Shown: in pieces, positions 24,211 to 37,166 of the stretch
Position numbering within the stretch: the stretch's first letter is position 1
Layout of the letters: every line of letters starts with the position of its first letter
Source: Hanleya hanleyi
Taxonomy: Eukaryota > Mollusca > Polyplacophora > Lepidopleurida > Hanleyidae
DNA length: 64,000 nucleotides
Direction: 5' to 3'
Assembly (NCBI GenBank): GCA_036873755.1
Contig: JAVTVY010020567.1
Coordinates: 1-64,000 of the forward strand
The notes under the pieces: generated by a model
Database searches by the model: none
Told to the model about the DNA's origin: nothing
What the model saw: only the letters and a program-made list of their open reading frames with translations
Program-made: the position numbers and the translations under genes

Positions 24211-25954
24211 CGCTTAAAATTCACTGTCAATTGTATCGTTTAAACTAATCGCCTATGTCAATACTTGTATGGTAACCCTTCTTTTTCTGAATTTTGCAGG
24301 AGCTTCTTCCATATCGTGTATGATTTAGATTGACTAAAACTGACAGGCTAATTGTAAGGTGTTCACTTTCTTGTTGGGCTCCATGCTTCCACTCTCAATA
24401 TTTAACATTTAGGCCATTGTCACTTGATTGGTTATTTAGCATGACCTTGTTTTTCAAAATATACACGCTAGATGATAATTATTTATTATTAAATTGCAAA
24501 CCAATTGTATACAAATTTTGAAGAAAATGAGTAAGTTTTAATCATGAAAATGTAAATCCCTCATCTATTTCAATTATTTGCTCTCAAAATATAGATGAGG
24601 GCTGGTCATGCTAAACAACCAATCGAGTGATAATGGCCTTACACTAGTCCGGGAACTAATTGCACTACAAATGCAATATCATTATCTTCCGGCATATGCT
24701 TCTCAGCATTTTTCAGAATACTCTCAACAACACTCGCTTCAAAAATCAGGTATGTTAGGCAGGATGATAAACAGCAATCGAGACCCTTCGCTTTGGTGAA
24801 CCCGAGAGGCCCTAAGATGCACCTGCCCCCTTTAGACTACGCCCTGTTGCTTTCAAAATCGTTTCCTGTTAATATTAATCCCATGAATAAAGGTTGTTTA
24901 TTTCCTAATTCCAATCCTCGACATCACTGACTCGCCATATTGACTTGAACCAATCTGTTTGGCTGTAGTCTCGATAAGGCAGTACTCGTAGCCAGTCAAC
25001 AGTTTTGTTATAAAATCTCGAGATTGGCAGCCTTGTGGAAAAAAAGCTGACTTTTGTTGACTCTGATCAATAGTTTACATTTGGCTTTTAGACCAAATAC
25101 CCATAGACACTTAGCTCGTTCTAAGTTTCAATACTTGTTACGTAAACTGACTGTTGTTTGTCATGTCGATCCTGTTTATTCATCGAGATCTTAAACAGCT
25201 TACAAATTCCATTTGCCGAGTGAAAAGTGGGCAATTGGCGCCACATGAACATGCGGACACACTGACCAGACTCCATGAGCCTAATTTTATGGAACTGATA
25301 ATGCCGCCATGTGTCAGAAATTTCAAAATGAAATGAAGCCTTATTGAGAAATGAAGATATCACGTTGGCCATTTCATCCGAATACGAATTGGACAGAAGT
25401 CTGTGTTTAATAGCAACAACAACGTATTTCCAGTAAAAAATCTTGAACTAAATTGAACATAGTTAGCTCAAAATTCATATGTTTATGGCTTGACTGGTGC
25501 ATTGACTTACACAATTAATTAATAATTGAAGATAAAGACATCTAAATCTAATTTGTGAACTAACTCTTTTGTACCAGGTACACATATGTCACTTAAATAG
25601 TCAGCTCTCTAATTTCCAAATTTCTTTTCAGTAGCATTTTGGGACTAGATATTTTAAAATTTTTTTAGTTCTAATAAGAAGTTATTGCTTGGTAATTATA
25701 TGCATTATGATGAAATTCATCCCATATTTACTTTGTATCTATGGGATATGGCAAACTGATCTGATCAATAAATATTATTCTCAACTTGATATCTTGGAAA
25801 TTATTCCGAACAGGTGATCATGAGAGCTGAATAGTCCAATCATGTCTCTTGTTATATTTCTTTATAATTGTATTTTCATTGTTTGAATTTGTTTGTGCTT
25901 AAGGACTGTAATGCTCTTGTTCCTGTCGTTAATGATAAGTGCCTTATATATTAT
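24211..25954. other. Intron DNA, nothing recognised
   Basis: AT-rich. Open frames are short and lack domain signals. Confidence 0.4.
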
Positions 25955-25960
25955 ATAATC

Positions 25961-27107
25961 CAGAGATTGAAGTGAAGTGGATCTTTGTAAAAAATCTGGA
26001 AAAATACTATCCTAGCACTTTAGGCCGGGGTCCAGGGGCCGCCTAGGCCACTGGAAGCTCTTGGGTCCTAGATGGCTGGAGAAGCATTCTAAGCGATTTC
26101 TGGGAAATAAAACTGCAGATTGTCATCTAAATTCAAGGCATTATTTTATATTGATTTTTTCCTTGTAACCAAATATTTTCAGTACATAATTCAAATACTG
26201 GACAAAAAGTTCCATTCATCAAAGCAAGCATGATGTAGATGCCACACTACTGGAAGCAAATCAATTTGGCTCTGTGCACTCAACATCAGACTGTGAGGAA
26301 GTGAACAGACAGGGTAAAGTGCCAATAGATTTGAGAAGTTTTCGAATTTTTAGATTTTTGCATGTTTAGGATGATTTTTCAAGTCAATCTTCCAGTGGTC
26401 ACGTATAATTCCAGTTTAACGTTGCACAATATGCACAATGCATAGCCAGGCTTATTTTATGGTCGCCACTGACAAATCTTTCCTTCAGCCGCGACCATTT
26501 AAATTTTTTTTGACTCCAGTTTCAAAGTCCTTGAGGTCAGTCGCCGTGTCAACAATTTTCACATAGTTGACTTTAAACTATAAATACGTCTGACATTGTC
26601 AATGTTAGTCTAACAAACTTTCGCTATGAACACGCCATGAACACGAGGTAACATACTGCTTTCCGTTACATTCACGGGACGAGAACAACATGCCCTCAGC
26701 TACTGCAGACAGCGACAGGCAATCGGCATTCTCCGACCTACTTAACAGTAAAGCTGCATACATAGTCTATTTTGGGAAACACCACTCTGCGGGGTGATCG
26801 CACTATGCTGGAAATATAACACCGATCACGCGGGAACTGGTTATTTCAAACTTATTAAAACCCCTGGAGGTACATAACTCGAATTTTAATCACATAATTT
26901 ATATTTTTGGGGGATTCTCAAACCCAAGCCAAAAGATTTTTTGTTTGTTAGAGTGGTTTAACGGAGGTTCACTATCGACGAAAATAGCAACAACAACAAC
27001 AACAACAACATGGTCGGGTGAGACAGAAAATCAGAAAATCCGGGAATTTTTTTGGAGATTCTAAAAAATCCGGAAATCCGGATATATCCGGAAGACTTCA
27101 ATCTCTG
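25961..27107. mobile_element. hAT-like non-autonomous element, 6-bp target duplication
   Basis: CAGAGATTGAAGT is exactly inverted at the two ends, flanked by ATAATC at 25955-25960 and 27108-27113. The right subterminal region has repeated TCCGGA/ATCCGG. A CAA microsatellite lies at about 26985-27010. Length 1,147 bp; no transposase. Confidence 0.75.
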
Positions 27108-27511
27108 ATAATCTGTCTTATCATATAATCAGCATAATTGTTTTAGTTTTTTCTCTTCATTTGTAGAACTTAGATGTACCACAGTAAAATAATCCTTAAT
27201 ACTTTCATTAGACATTGCATACAAGAAAGTGTGGATACATATACTGATTATAGGCTCCTCTGTATCCGCCCTTCAACTACATTCTTTCAATGCATGTGAT
27301 TGAATGGCACTATCTGAAGATATCACAAATCGCTGTGCCCGAGTTGGCGTTTTTCCCTCGTCCGCACAAAATGTGCCCTTTTTCAACAGACAAGCACCAT
27401 GTCCCTTTCTTTTTCAAGGTAGGGGACTGGAAAATAGGCGTATTTCTGGTAGTAATGGAGCCTGATTTGTGTACGGAGAACAATATATATATATCTTATA
27501 CATGTACTTAC

Positions 27512-27967
27512 GGACTGAAGTTCAGTGGCCAGCCTGATGATCCCCGTCTCATTGTTGATAGTGAACATTCCACCCGCATTGTCAGTCAGTGAATATTCCA
27601 CAAGACGATTATCTCCCGCATCTTGATCGTCTGCCACTACACGAATAACACTCCCTTGTGCTGCCATATTCCGGAGAATAGAGGCAGCGTATTCGCGCTG
27701 TGAGAACACAGGAGCATGGTCATTAATGTCACCAACAAGGATACGGAACGAGCAAATACCATTAAGACGTGGCGTGCCATGATCCGTGGCTTGGACTGTT
27801 ATTCCAATATCTCTTGCACCATTTGTGCCCTCTCTGTCAATGTCTTGGCCCACAGATATAATTCCAGTAACTTCGGCTATCTTGAATTTGGAAACTTCAT
27901 TACCCGAGATGAGAAGACTGTAGCTGATTCTGCCATTCTCTCCCTGATCAGCATCTGTGGCAACCAC
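27512..27967 (-). CDS. CadN: CadN exon 9
   Basis: A 456-base exon, phase 0 at both ends, with acceptor CTTACAG|GTG and donor TCC|GTAAGT. It encodes residues 874-1025: VVATDADQGENGRISYSL, QDIDREGTNG, QATDHGTP, the linker GDINDHAPVF, then VADDQDAGDN and TGIIRLATELQS. It covers most of two repeats, each with the DAD/DQD and TDHG calcium-contact motifs. Confidence 0.95.
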
Positions 27968-28410
27968 CTGTAAGACAACATACCATATCTATGTAACAAG
28001 TATTGAAGTTACACAATTGATGAATGGAGTTTTGCAGAGTTAGACATAACAATGCTTAAATCTCTCTTAGTTCACATTTGTAGAGTTAAACCTGACGTCT
28101 GCATGATGGGATTACATGTTGCAGAACGGAAGCCCACACTTTGAAAAAACAATTAGGAATGGATGCAAGCTACATGTAGACGCAGAATCTATGTAGATCT
28201 TTAAATCTGATCTGATGAAGTTCAGAGATAGTTATCGAAACATTATAGAGCATAACAAGTAAGCATTTATTCTAACCATGTGTTCATCTGCGCAGTCAGA
28301 TCGGTCATACAGACGAGGTCAGGTTTCACCAATATGTACTATAGAAATCTTGATTTCCTTGCATGAATGCAGCAAAAGCCACGCAAGACTAGCATGTCAC
28401 ACATACTAAC

Positions 28411-28700
28411 CTGAAACACTGAGTGGTCAACAGGAGAGTGTTCCAGAACTTCAGGTGGAAATGTTCGATAATTGGTACAGTTGGGGAATTCTGGTCTGTT
28501 GTCGTTGATATCTACCACCTCAACAACCAAAACAGCTTGACTGGAGCGGCGTACATTAGGTGTGTTACAACACGACCCATCATCTACAGCAGTCATATTC
28601 AGTGCATAATGCAGTATGTCCCTGGCCAGTTCACTCCGTAGTGTCACTCGCCCCGTCTCTTGGGCAATCTGGAATGGCCCGCTAACAGTGTCTTGGGCAC
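28411..28700 (-). CDS. CadN: CadN exon 8, with the Cys-Cys loop
   Basis: The acceptor is TGTACCAG|GTG and the donor TTTCAG|GTTAGT. The exon has 290 bases and ends in phase 0. It encodes residues 777-873. A vicinal cysteine pair sits in VDDGSCCNTP (C820, C821) and a third cysteine just past the linker VDINDNRPEF (C851). In my recollection this cysteine pattern is characteristic of CadN at this position and may form a disulfide across the repeat boundary. The exon ends in EHSPVDHSVFQ, the start of the next repeat. Confidence 0.94.
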
Positions 28701-28963
28701 CTGGTACACGAACACATGATAGCTTGAAATTTATCTTTGCTCAAGGTTAAATTTGAGAAAGCCAATGATATTTAAAAATTTGAGAGGAGGTCAAGTTATA
28801 TGCCTTCAACGGGGTGATATAGAAATAGAATTAATAAGAAATTACTTTGGTAAGAATTATTACATTTTCATCTTGAAATACCAGTAAAATTAACAGCTAA
28901 TGAAATGGCAAAAAATTGTAAATTTGCGATAAATGGAGAGGGAATGAGAAACTTTTAACTAAC

Positions 28964-29223
28964 CTGTTTGGGGATTATTGAAGTACACGCGAACATTATC
29001 TCCATCTGGGTCTGTGACATGAACAGTGTGAACAAACTGATTGACAGGGGCATTCTCAAACACTTCCGCTTTAAGGTCCGTGCTAAACTCGGGGTCCTCG
29101 TCATTGACATTGGTTACGAATACAACCACAGTGGCTGAGCCAGATTTGGGGGATTCTCCGTGGTCTGTGGCATACACGAGGAACTCATACCGATGCCCTC
29201 GAGTACGGTCATAATCCAGTCGC
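28964..29223 (-). CDS. CadN: CadN exon 7
   Basis: The acceptor is TTCATTAG|GCG and the donor AAACAG|GTTAGT. The exon has 260 bases and ends in phase 1. It encodes residues 690-776: RLDYDR, YATDHGESP, the linker TNVNDEDPEF, and the next repeat with VFENAPVN and VTDPDGDN. The intron upstream is about 10 kb and contains the nested repeat stack at 33-37 kb. Confidence 0.94.
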
Positions 29224-30260
29224 CTAATGAACACATATGGTAAAGACGTATAAATACAGGCTACGCCATCCATCTCTGTCATCATGGTCATGAAATGTAT
29301 TATTCAGAATTGTTTCAAGGCCATCCACACTTCATTCATAGCTTAACACAATGGACTCAAAGTTGATCTATGTGCATAGCAATTCGTAATGTATGGAAAT
29401 TCCGCACTTGATATGGTGAATGAACAAGAAGAACTTTTTTTCTAGTTATGAATTGATAACCTGGAAATATGATTATTCCTCCCTTTTCCCAGGAGATGGA
29501 GAAGGATAGTCTGTCAGTTTGATAAGATTATTTTCTCACTCCGTGAAAAGGCACTCGACATGTTCAAAGAGATAGAAGATAAGCAGTAAAGGACTAATAT
29601 TTTCAGTGTAAAATTGTGAATTTATGGAAGGATAATACTTAAAATTCTCTTTCCAAACCCACTTTGCCGATCATCATGAGAATACTTATAGTACTGATGT
29701 CGGGTAGACTTTATACAAATGGAGATATTGACGTAAATAGAACTTGTGAAAATCTCAACTCCCAATACAATTCAACTCCGATAAAGTTCAACTTCAAGAC
29801 ACAATGATTTCAAATCGAAATGTTCAACTTCAAGATATCAATTGGATGACAGTTCAGCATATGACACAAATATACAAATAACAAACACAGAAATTCAATT
29901 CAACATAGTTCAACTGCAAGGTAGTCCAACTTCAAAATAGTTCAACTCCAAGATAGTTCCAGCAAAAGACAAATATATGTGGATCAAATTCTCAGTTCAA
30001 TAGGAAACAAGGGCAGATTAGCATCAATTCATGTACATGTATATGTAATGTACAATAAAGCGGTCAATCTCCTTCAGATCATGAAGACTAACCTTGCATT
30101 TAGACCAGTATAAGGCTAATCTGGATGCATGTTACATCGTACCATAAAATTCTCCTCTGTACTCGGCACAATGAAATTGGAATTGAAAAACTAGAACTGT
30201 TATCCAGAAGGTACGCAATACCCCTGCATGACCGAGATACCATAATATTTTCCGCCTGCA
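29224..30260. other. Intron DNA with a TTCAACT-rich stretch
   Basis: From about 29750 to 29960, GTTCAACTCCAAGATA-like 15-16-base units recur irregularly. Nothing else seen. Confidence 0.4.
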
Positions 30261-30269
30261 ATGCCCATT

Positions 30270-30510
30270 TGATTTAAGTACATCAAGGGCCATAAAAGTT
30301 TTCAAAACTTTGGATCAGCATGGAAAATAATCCAAAACAAGAGGCAAGGTACATGTACTAACATACCAAATTTGAAAAGAATCCATTCAGCTTTTCAAAA
30401 GTTATTTTCTGGAAACAAAGTCAGACAGATGGACGACATGACGGATGCATGGATGGATGGACCCCAATACTATAATCCCCCTTCAGCACTTCGGGCATCA
30501 GGGAACAATG
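30270..30510. repeat. Degenerate pearl-like tail
   Basis: ACATCAAGGGCCATAA, ACATACCAAATTTGAAAAGA and then GGATGCATGGATGGATGG recall the ends of other pearl-like elements. The hairpin is eroded. Confidence 0.4.
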
Positions 30511-30975
30511 AAAATTGGATCAATAATTCAGGAGTAGTCTGGACAAAATTGTGTCTGCAGACAGGTGGACTACTTTCCTAAGATAGGTACATCAAGGGCC
30601 GTAACTCTGTTAATAGCACTCGAAAAAACGAGTCACCCATGCACAGGTCTGTCTATGTGGTAGGTTAAGATGTGTACAACATTTCATAAAAATAGCCCAA
30701 TGGGCTCCAATACCCCTCGGATATCAGGCCATCCAAAAATAAATTCCTGTTTCCAGTAACGGGCATCTCCAAAAAGTGGGTAGGTAGGTAGGCAGGGATT
30801 ATTTTTTTTTATTTTTTTTTTTTTTTTTTTTTAACCTGCTGCACGAACACAAATGTTATCTGGCTAATATATTTCTGAATATTTTGAAATGAAAATTAAT
30901 GAAAATAAATTATTCTATTTCAATTTAAACAAGTGATATCAAAAGTGATGAAGAATTTCAAGTCACCAGTGGGTA

Positions 30976-32029
30976 CAGACGAGTCGCCAGTTCCGACCCA
31001 CCAAAGTGAAATTTGCATCTGTTTCAGAAGGAAAGGGTTTGATTGGCATATTCATTGTCTTGATCGCCGTATATAATTGCCAATAGCCTTTATTAACAAA
31101 CTAACTTAGCTGAGGATAAACTGAACTGCAGGGAAAATAAAATTACATTTCTTAATGAGAGGTGTCAGTTCCGACCCACTGTCGCCGGTTCCGATCCAGC
31201 CTCGCTTTGCCATTGACCTTTGACCCAGATATAAACAAATGTAATCGTCAACATGATAAATTTTCCGCCAAAATAGGGTCCTAGCTGGATATTTCGTTTT
31301 CAATGTCTTCATCTCATAAGTGAACATCTGACGTTAAAGAATGCGGGTTGGGGATGATAGTAATATGGTCGAGCTGATCATATTGGCAAGATGTATTGGA
31401 CACTGAAATAACTCCGATGGCTAATAAGCGTATACTCACTCGAAAATGATGATAAATCAACGGTACTTCTACTTATTTTACCTCTGAATAGCAGATTAAA
31501 GAGAAGAAATGCTAATCAGCACTCGAGTTACGATTTTACGTATAGTGAGCGCTGCGTTCGCAAGACATTTTTAGGCCATGGTACGACCCAGCTTGGCCAT
31601 CCATGGATGATGGTGGTTCGGAACTGGGTCCGTCAGTTAATGCCAACAATGGGGCAGGTAGCCTTTAGAGAGAGACCCCAGTAAATAAATTTATGACAGA
31701 TACATAGTACATATGATAATTATTTGTGAGAAACAAAACATCAAAACTTTGATCGGAAGCGCTGGCAGACAACACGGTTTTTGACCAACGGCGAGTCCTG
31801 GTGTTTGTACTTAGACCGATGTAGTCGTGTGTATGGAGTGGATCTGCAAAGCTGTCTCCTAACAAAATCAGTGAATGCATAATATAATTTAACCATGATT
31901 GAGAGGTTGATCAACTTGTTTGAATACACCAAATGTTTTATGATTTCGCGTGATCATGGTTATGACAAGAAGCAATATTTTGGGAAGTGGGTCGGAACTG
32001 ACACTGGATCGGAACTGGCGACGTCACTG
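30976..32029. mobile_element. Possible Tc1/mariner-like TIR element
   Basis: CAGACGAGTCGCCAGTTCCGA on the left and, inverted, CAGTGACGTCGCCAGTTCCGA on the right are flanked by TA (30974-30975 and 32030-32031). AGTTCCGACCCA motifs occur at 30989 and 31167, and inverted at about 31985. No transposase. A 2-bp duplication is weak evidence, so the superfamily is uncertain. Confidence 0.45.
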
Positions 32030-32711
32030 TACCAGTAGATTGAGCATTTAATTCAGGCTCACTAGGGGCTTGAACTGTTGTGTCATTATTAAACAAAATT
32101 TCAAATTGTCAGAGGCTAAAACAATTGCCACATTTATAGTTGTTAGACATATACATGTAATGGTTTAAAATAAACGAAGAGAAAATTACTCTATTCTATT
32201 CTGAATATCAGAGCCACAGTTCTGCATATAATAGTCGGAACCAGTCATCATTGCATAGTATAAGTATGAAGAGCAGTGCCCGTGGAGGTTCTCGAAATAA
32301 TCAGCCGATAGTATTTAAGTGAACGAGAAGAATGGTTGGCGAATGATCAGACGAGTCCCAGTTCAATATTGCCCAAGAGTATTGACATCCTACTGACTAC
32401 AGGCTCTGTGTGCTGATAATGATGTGTAAATCATCTACCTTTCTTAGAAAACTCCGTCTACTGCTTCAACTTGTTCAAGGAAGATTTTCTGCAGTTATCG
32501 CCATTGTTGTCAGCTCTCCGCGCACGTGGCAACTATTGCACGATCCCATGCTAGGAATAGCCTGTGCAGGAGACTACAGATTGTCAAAGAAGCGAAGAAA
32601 TTATTGACGGCGATCGTTGCTGGTTAGAATTTATTAAAGGCGTTTTGGTTTATTCTCAAGGTGATTTTCAGTGTGGAAGAGTTAGCAAAATTAACAACAA
32701 CTGTCCTTTAA

Positions 32712-32799
32712 TTTAATAATAATGCCGTTAGCAGACACAGCCTACTTATAAGTATTATTATTTAATAATAATGCCGTTAGCAGACACAGCCTACTTATA
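32712..32799 (+). repeat. 39-bp perfect tandem duplication
   Basis: The 39 bases 32712-32750 recur exactly at 32761-32799 after a 10-base AT spacer. The core is GCCGTTAGCAGACACAGCC. Perfect identity suggests a recent slip. Confidence 0.85.
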
Positions 32800-33390
32800 T
32801 AGAAATAAATTTCTATATTGCTGATCTAGGTGCGCGAAAAACAGTGTACCTTGGATATGATTTAGGTGAGCGATGGCGCGCGACTGAATTACTGGATTCC
32901 AGTCTGCAGGTATTGTTTTTAATTTCGTTTTGTCCCCGTAAGTATCACTGATATCAGCGAGTATGTTGCCCAAGTTTTCGGAGAGTTCCACCTTTCTGAG
33001 TTATTTTTTTACAACATAATCCCTGTTGTGGACGACGGAAAATGAAAGCACGCCGCAGGCGACCATTTTAAGCAGATTACGACAATGCGACACCTAGCGT
33101 CAGAAGCAAAAGTTACATCCCTTTGTGAAAAATATGAAGTTATTTCCCCTCTTCCAGAATTTGGCGACTGGAAAAAAAAAAGACCGATCTTTGTGTATTT
33201 TTTAACTATCCAATTTTTTGGGTCGGTCGGGTTACGGGAAACAAACATATTATTATGGATGGCCTCACCTATTGTTTACATTCAGCAATCATGCAATGCA
33301 TAAGATGTATTTTTACAACGTTGACGTTTTAGTGTAGGTTAACAGAAATGTGATCTGAAAGGGGTGACTGCAGTTCTCTCATTTTAGAAA
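32800..33390. other. Intron DNA, nothing recognised
   Basis: Short open frames on both strands only. Confidence 0.35.
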
Positions 33391-34084
33391 TTCATACGAA
33401 ATTGAGCCAGATCAGCTTTTGCCAAGGACTTAAATTAATGGGAAATATTTGGCACTGCAATTCTGGTAGTGCATGACCATATTCTTATCTCTAGATATAC
33501 TCTTCTATACAGGTCAAAATCAGCTCAAGTAATTTGATCTTGGAAATATATATCAAGGTTATCTCCAATAATTTTCTGGTCTTTCTAACTTAATTGCATA
33601 TGGAACAGGAATTCAGGGAGCTTAGACTTAACATATAGAATTTGACCTTTAAAAAATAGGTCAAGATCAGTGATATTCAACAGACTTCAGGTCCAGGCAA
33701 ATGTGGTATAAATTTGGACGATGTAGATATAATCCTTAATGAAATGTTGCACTAAATAGAATCTGACCTGGATAAAATAGGTCAAGGTCACCAAACATCT
33801 TCAGCACACCTTTGGACCATCGCCAGGTGTATTCATAGTATTAATTTCAAAAGCCTAGCTATATTTCTTCATGTTATATCATACTAAACATTATATGGCC
33901 TTGACAAAATAGGTCAAGGTCAGTCACCTGTGGTAGGTTTCTGGTACATCACCAGTTGCATATGAATATGAATTTGGAGACCCTAACTTTAATCCTTCAA
34001 AAAATGTACTAGAATTAGGCCTTGATAAAATAGGTCAAGGTCAGCCATCTTCAACATACCTCTGGATCATCGCCAGATGTATAT

Positions 34085-36538
34085 GGGCCATTTTTATGAA
34101 AATGTACAAGTAACGGTAAAGACAAATCTAAAATTCAATTTGTGCAGTTTGGCTACCAAATGAAATTATTCAAGACCTTGTAGGCCACCATAGACTGTTT
34201 TCCTATCCGCCAAGCTAGAATCACTGTACTTAACCCCCGAAAATGGCTAGAAAAGTTTTTTCCATTCTAGCCCATGTTATTTTCAGGTGGTAACGGAAAA
34301 GACAAATTTGTAACGGTAAAGACATTGAATTCAAGACCATTTTCTTTTAACTAACCAGTTAGTTTTAGTTTCTTAATGAAAGTCAAGCTGCCTTTCGCTA
34401 AGCATTCTTTTGCTGTTTTTCAAGTTCCAAGAAAATTTATAATCAGAATGTCACTACAATTTTCTAAATAACTGTGTTAGTTGGCCAAGAATTTTTTTTG
34501 TCTTTACCATTCTATTCCTGTCTTTACCGTTATGGCATTTATAATGGTAAAGACAAGTTTGAGTAACGGTAAAGACAGATTATGTCAGCATGAGGCCGGC
34601 TGAACTGGATCACTGTGTCTTTCATGATGAATTTTTCTTGATATACACTTTCAGATTTCTTGTGCTTTGTTTGGTAACAATCATAAATAACTAAAAGTGA
34701 TATAACTCAGTAACGGTAAAGACAGACAACAAGTGCGACACACACTTATTTTTTCAAATTTGTAGAAAACATGTTCTCTGTTGCCGGACGGAAAATGGCT
34801 GCCCACACCCTGTTACATTTAACAATTACAGTGGTGCCCTCTATATGACATTTCTTGTGCTAAATTTCTCCAAAAAACTTTCCTGGTAACAGTAAAGACA
34901 GTTGAATAAAATCAATCTTTGTGTAATGTTTTTCAAATATCAAGATATGTGAAATGAGCAGGACTTTATATTCTCATATGTTTTACATAATGGTATCCAA
35001 CAGAAAGATTCTTTTTATTAAATACTGTGCTGTTTAAAAAAATTATTAACTTTTAAACTGCATTTACAACAGTAACGGTAAAGACAAATTCATTTTCAGA
35101 TTTGAAAATTTAATCTTTTAAAGCGTTATCTTTGCCAAAATAGACATTTTACAATAGAGAATACGAAGCTGTGCATCAAAAAACCCCTCGGCTCTGGGTA
35201 CATTCATAATGCATTCAATTTGAACCAAGATGTCAGGAACACCAAGCAGTCAAGTGACAAATCTACAGATTATCAAAAATTTTGCAATTAGAAATGACCC
35301 CCTAAGATTTCCGTCCAATCAGAGAAACCGGTATTCATTACATAAATTTCTTGACGCATCAATGATGTATACCAAATTTTACAACAAGCATTTGAATGGT
35401 ATCAGAGATAGAGATCATTAATGATTTCGCATAAATGAAAGATGGCCGAACATCCTTCCCGCCTCTCAGAGGAAAAGTCTCTCATTAAAAAGTCATTGAA
35501 AGTCTCTTGATACATTGATGCTGTATACCAAGTTTCGTATAGAACACTGAAATGGTATCAGAGATATACATCATTAAAGATTTTGCATAAATTAAAGATG
35601 GCCACCAAGGTTTCCACCCAATCAGGGATACCAGAACAGTCATTTATCGTAAGTCTCTTGATGCATCGATGATGTATACCAAATTTTACATCAAGCATTT
35701 GAACGGTATCAGAGAACGAGATCATTAATGATTTTGCATAAATTAAAGATGGCCGCCCATCCTTCCCCCCACTCAGAGGAACTGATGTGGTTATTCATTG
35801 CAAGTCAGTTGTTACATCGATGCTGTATACCAAATTTGGTATAGAACACTTAAATTGGATCAGAGATATATATCATTAAAGTTTTTGCATAAATTAAAGA
35901 TGGCCGCCAAGGTGTTCGGTCAATCAGATCTCGATGCAAAGTATCTGGATGTATCGATGATGTATACCAACTTTCATATAAAACAACTGAATGGTAACGG
36001 AGATATGTATCATTATCGATTTCGCATAAATTAAAGATGGCCTCCAGGATTTCCAGCCAATCAGAAAAGCCGGTTTGGTAATTCATTGAAAGTTGCTTGA
36101 TGTATCGATGATGCATACCAACTTTCGTATTGAACAGTTCAATGGTTTCCGAGATATGGATCATTATCCATTTCGCATAAAATTAAAGATGGCCGACAAA
36201 GTTTTCACCCAATCAGTCCCAATTAAATAGGCTTCTGGTCCTTGACTAGGTAAATAAGCATACCAAATTTGGAATTCTTCAGTGGAACCGTTCTCCGGCT
36301 ATCTCGCTCACGTACAGACGTACGGACGGACGGACGGACGTACGGCACGACGGACGGACGGACATATGGACAGACGGACGTACAAGACGACGACAATACC
36401 CCATGGCCAAAATTGGCCGAGGGGTAAAAACTATAAAATGGCATTTCCAGCAAATCTCTGGCTGTAAAATGTAAAATGAACAAAAGGTAAAAAAAAATTG
36501 TCTTTATCGTTATCCGTACATTTTCACGAAAATGTCCC
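34085..36538. mobile_element. Unidentified TIR element with recurrent TAACGGTAAAGACA motif
   Basis: The ends GGGCCATTTTTATGAAAATG and, inverted, GGGACATTTTCGTGAAAATG match at 17 of 20 bases. They are flanked by ATAT (34081-34084 and 36539-36542). Removing the element and one ATAT restores the sequence of the neighbouring intact unit at about 36793. The motif TAACGGTAAAGACA or a one- or two-base variant occurs about eleven times in either orientation (34111, 34291, 34311, 34499, 34519, 34542, 34564, 34711, 34887, 35073, 36499). No transposase seen. A pearl-like element is nested inside. Confidence 0.7.
35183..36425. mobile_element. Pearl/Helentron-like element nested in the TIR element
   Basis: It begins ACCCCTCGGC and ends GCCGAGGGGT, with A runs on both sides. 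The core units of about 150-157 bp carry GATGTATACCAAATTT and AAATTAAAGATGGCCG, at least six of them. They are followed by repeated ACGGACGG (36313-36385) and the hairpin TGGCCAAAATTGGCCGAGGGG. No coding. Confidence 0.65.
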
Positions 36539-37166
36539 ATATATAGTATTAATTTGGAAAGCCTGGCTGTATTTCTTCATGTTATATCATAATAAACAGT
36601 ATATGATCTTGAAAATAATAGGTCAAGGTCAGTCAACTGGGATAGGCTTCTAGTCCATCACCAGTTGTATTTGTAATATGAATTTGGAGACCCTAGATTT
36701 ATTCCTTCAAAAAATATTGCAAATACTAGAATTTGACCTTGATAAAATAGGTCAAGGTCAGTCATCTTCAGCATACCTCTGGATCATCCCCAGATGTATA
36801 TATAGTATTAATTTGGAAAGCCTAGCTGTATTTGTTCGTGTTATATCATGATGAACAGTATATGACCTTGAACAAATAGGTCAAGGTCAGTCAACTGGAA
36901 TAAGCTTTGAGTTAATCACCAGTTGCATTTGTAATATGAATTTGGAGACCCTAGCTTTAATCCTTCAAAAAATATAGCAAATACTAGAATTTGACCTTGC
37001 TAAAATAGGTCAAGGTCAGTTATTTTCAATAGGCTTCTGATTCTTCACCAGATGCGGTATGAATTTAAAATGCCTGACACTAATCCTTCTTGAGATATCG
37101 TGTCCACAGACACACAGACAGACAGACGACGATAATGCCCTTCAGGCAAAATTTTGCCCGAGGGGT

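Larger units (their letters stand above)
33400..37166. mobile_element. Pearl/Helentron-like array split by an insertion (33400-34084 and 36539-37166)
   Basis: Units with AAATAGGTCAAGGTCAG and ATCACCAGTTGCAT/ATCGCCAGATGTAT repeat on both sides of the 34085-36538 element. The array ends with GACAGACAGACG and the hairpin GGCAAAATTTTGCC followed by GAGGGGT at about 37144-37166. The left boundary is approximate. Confidence 0.6.
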
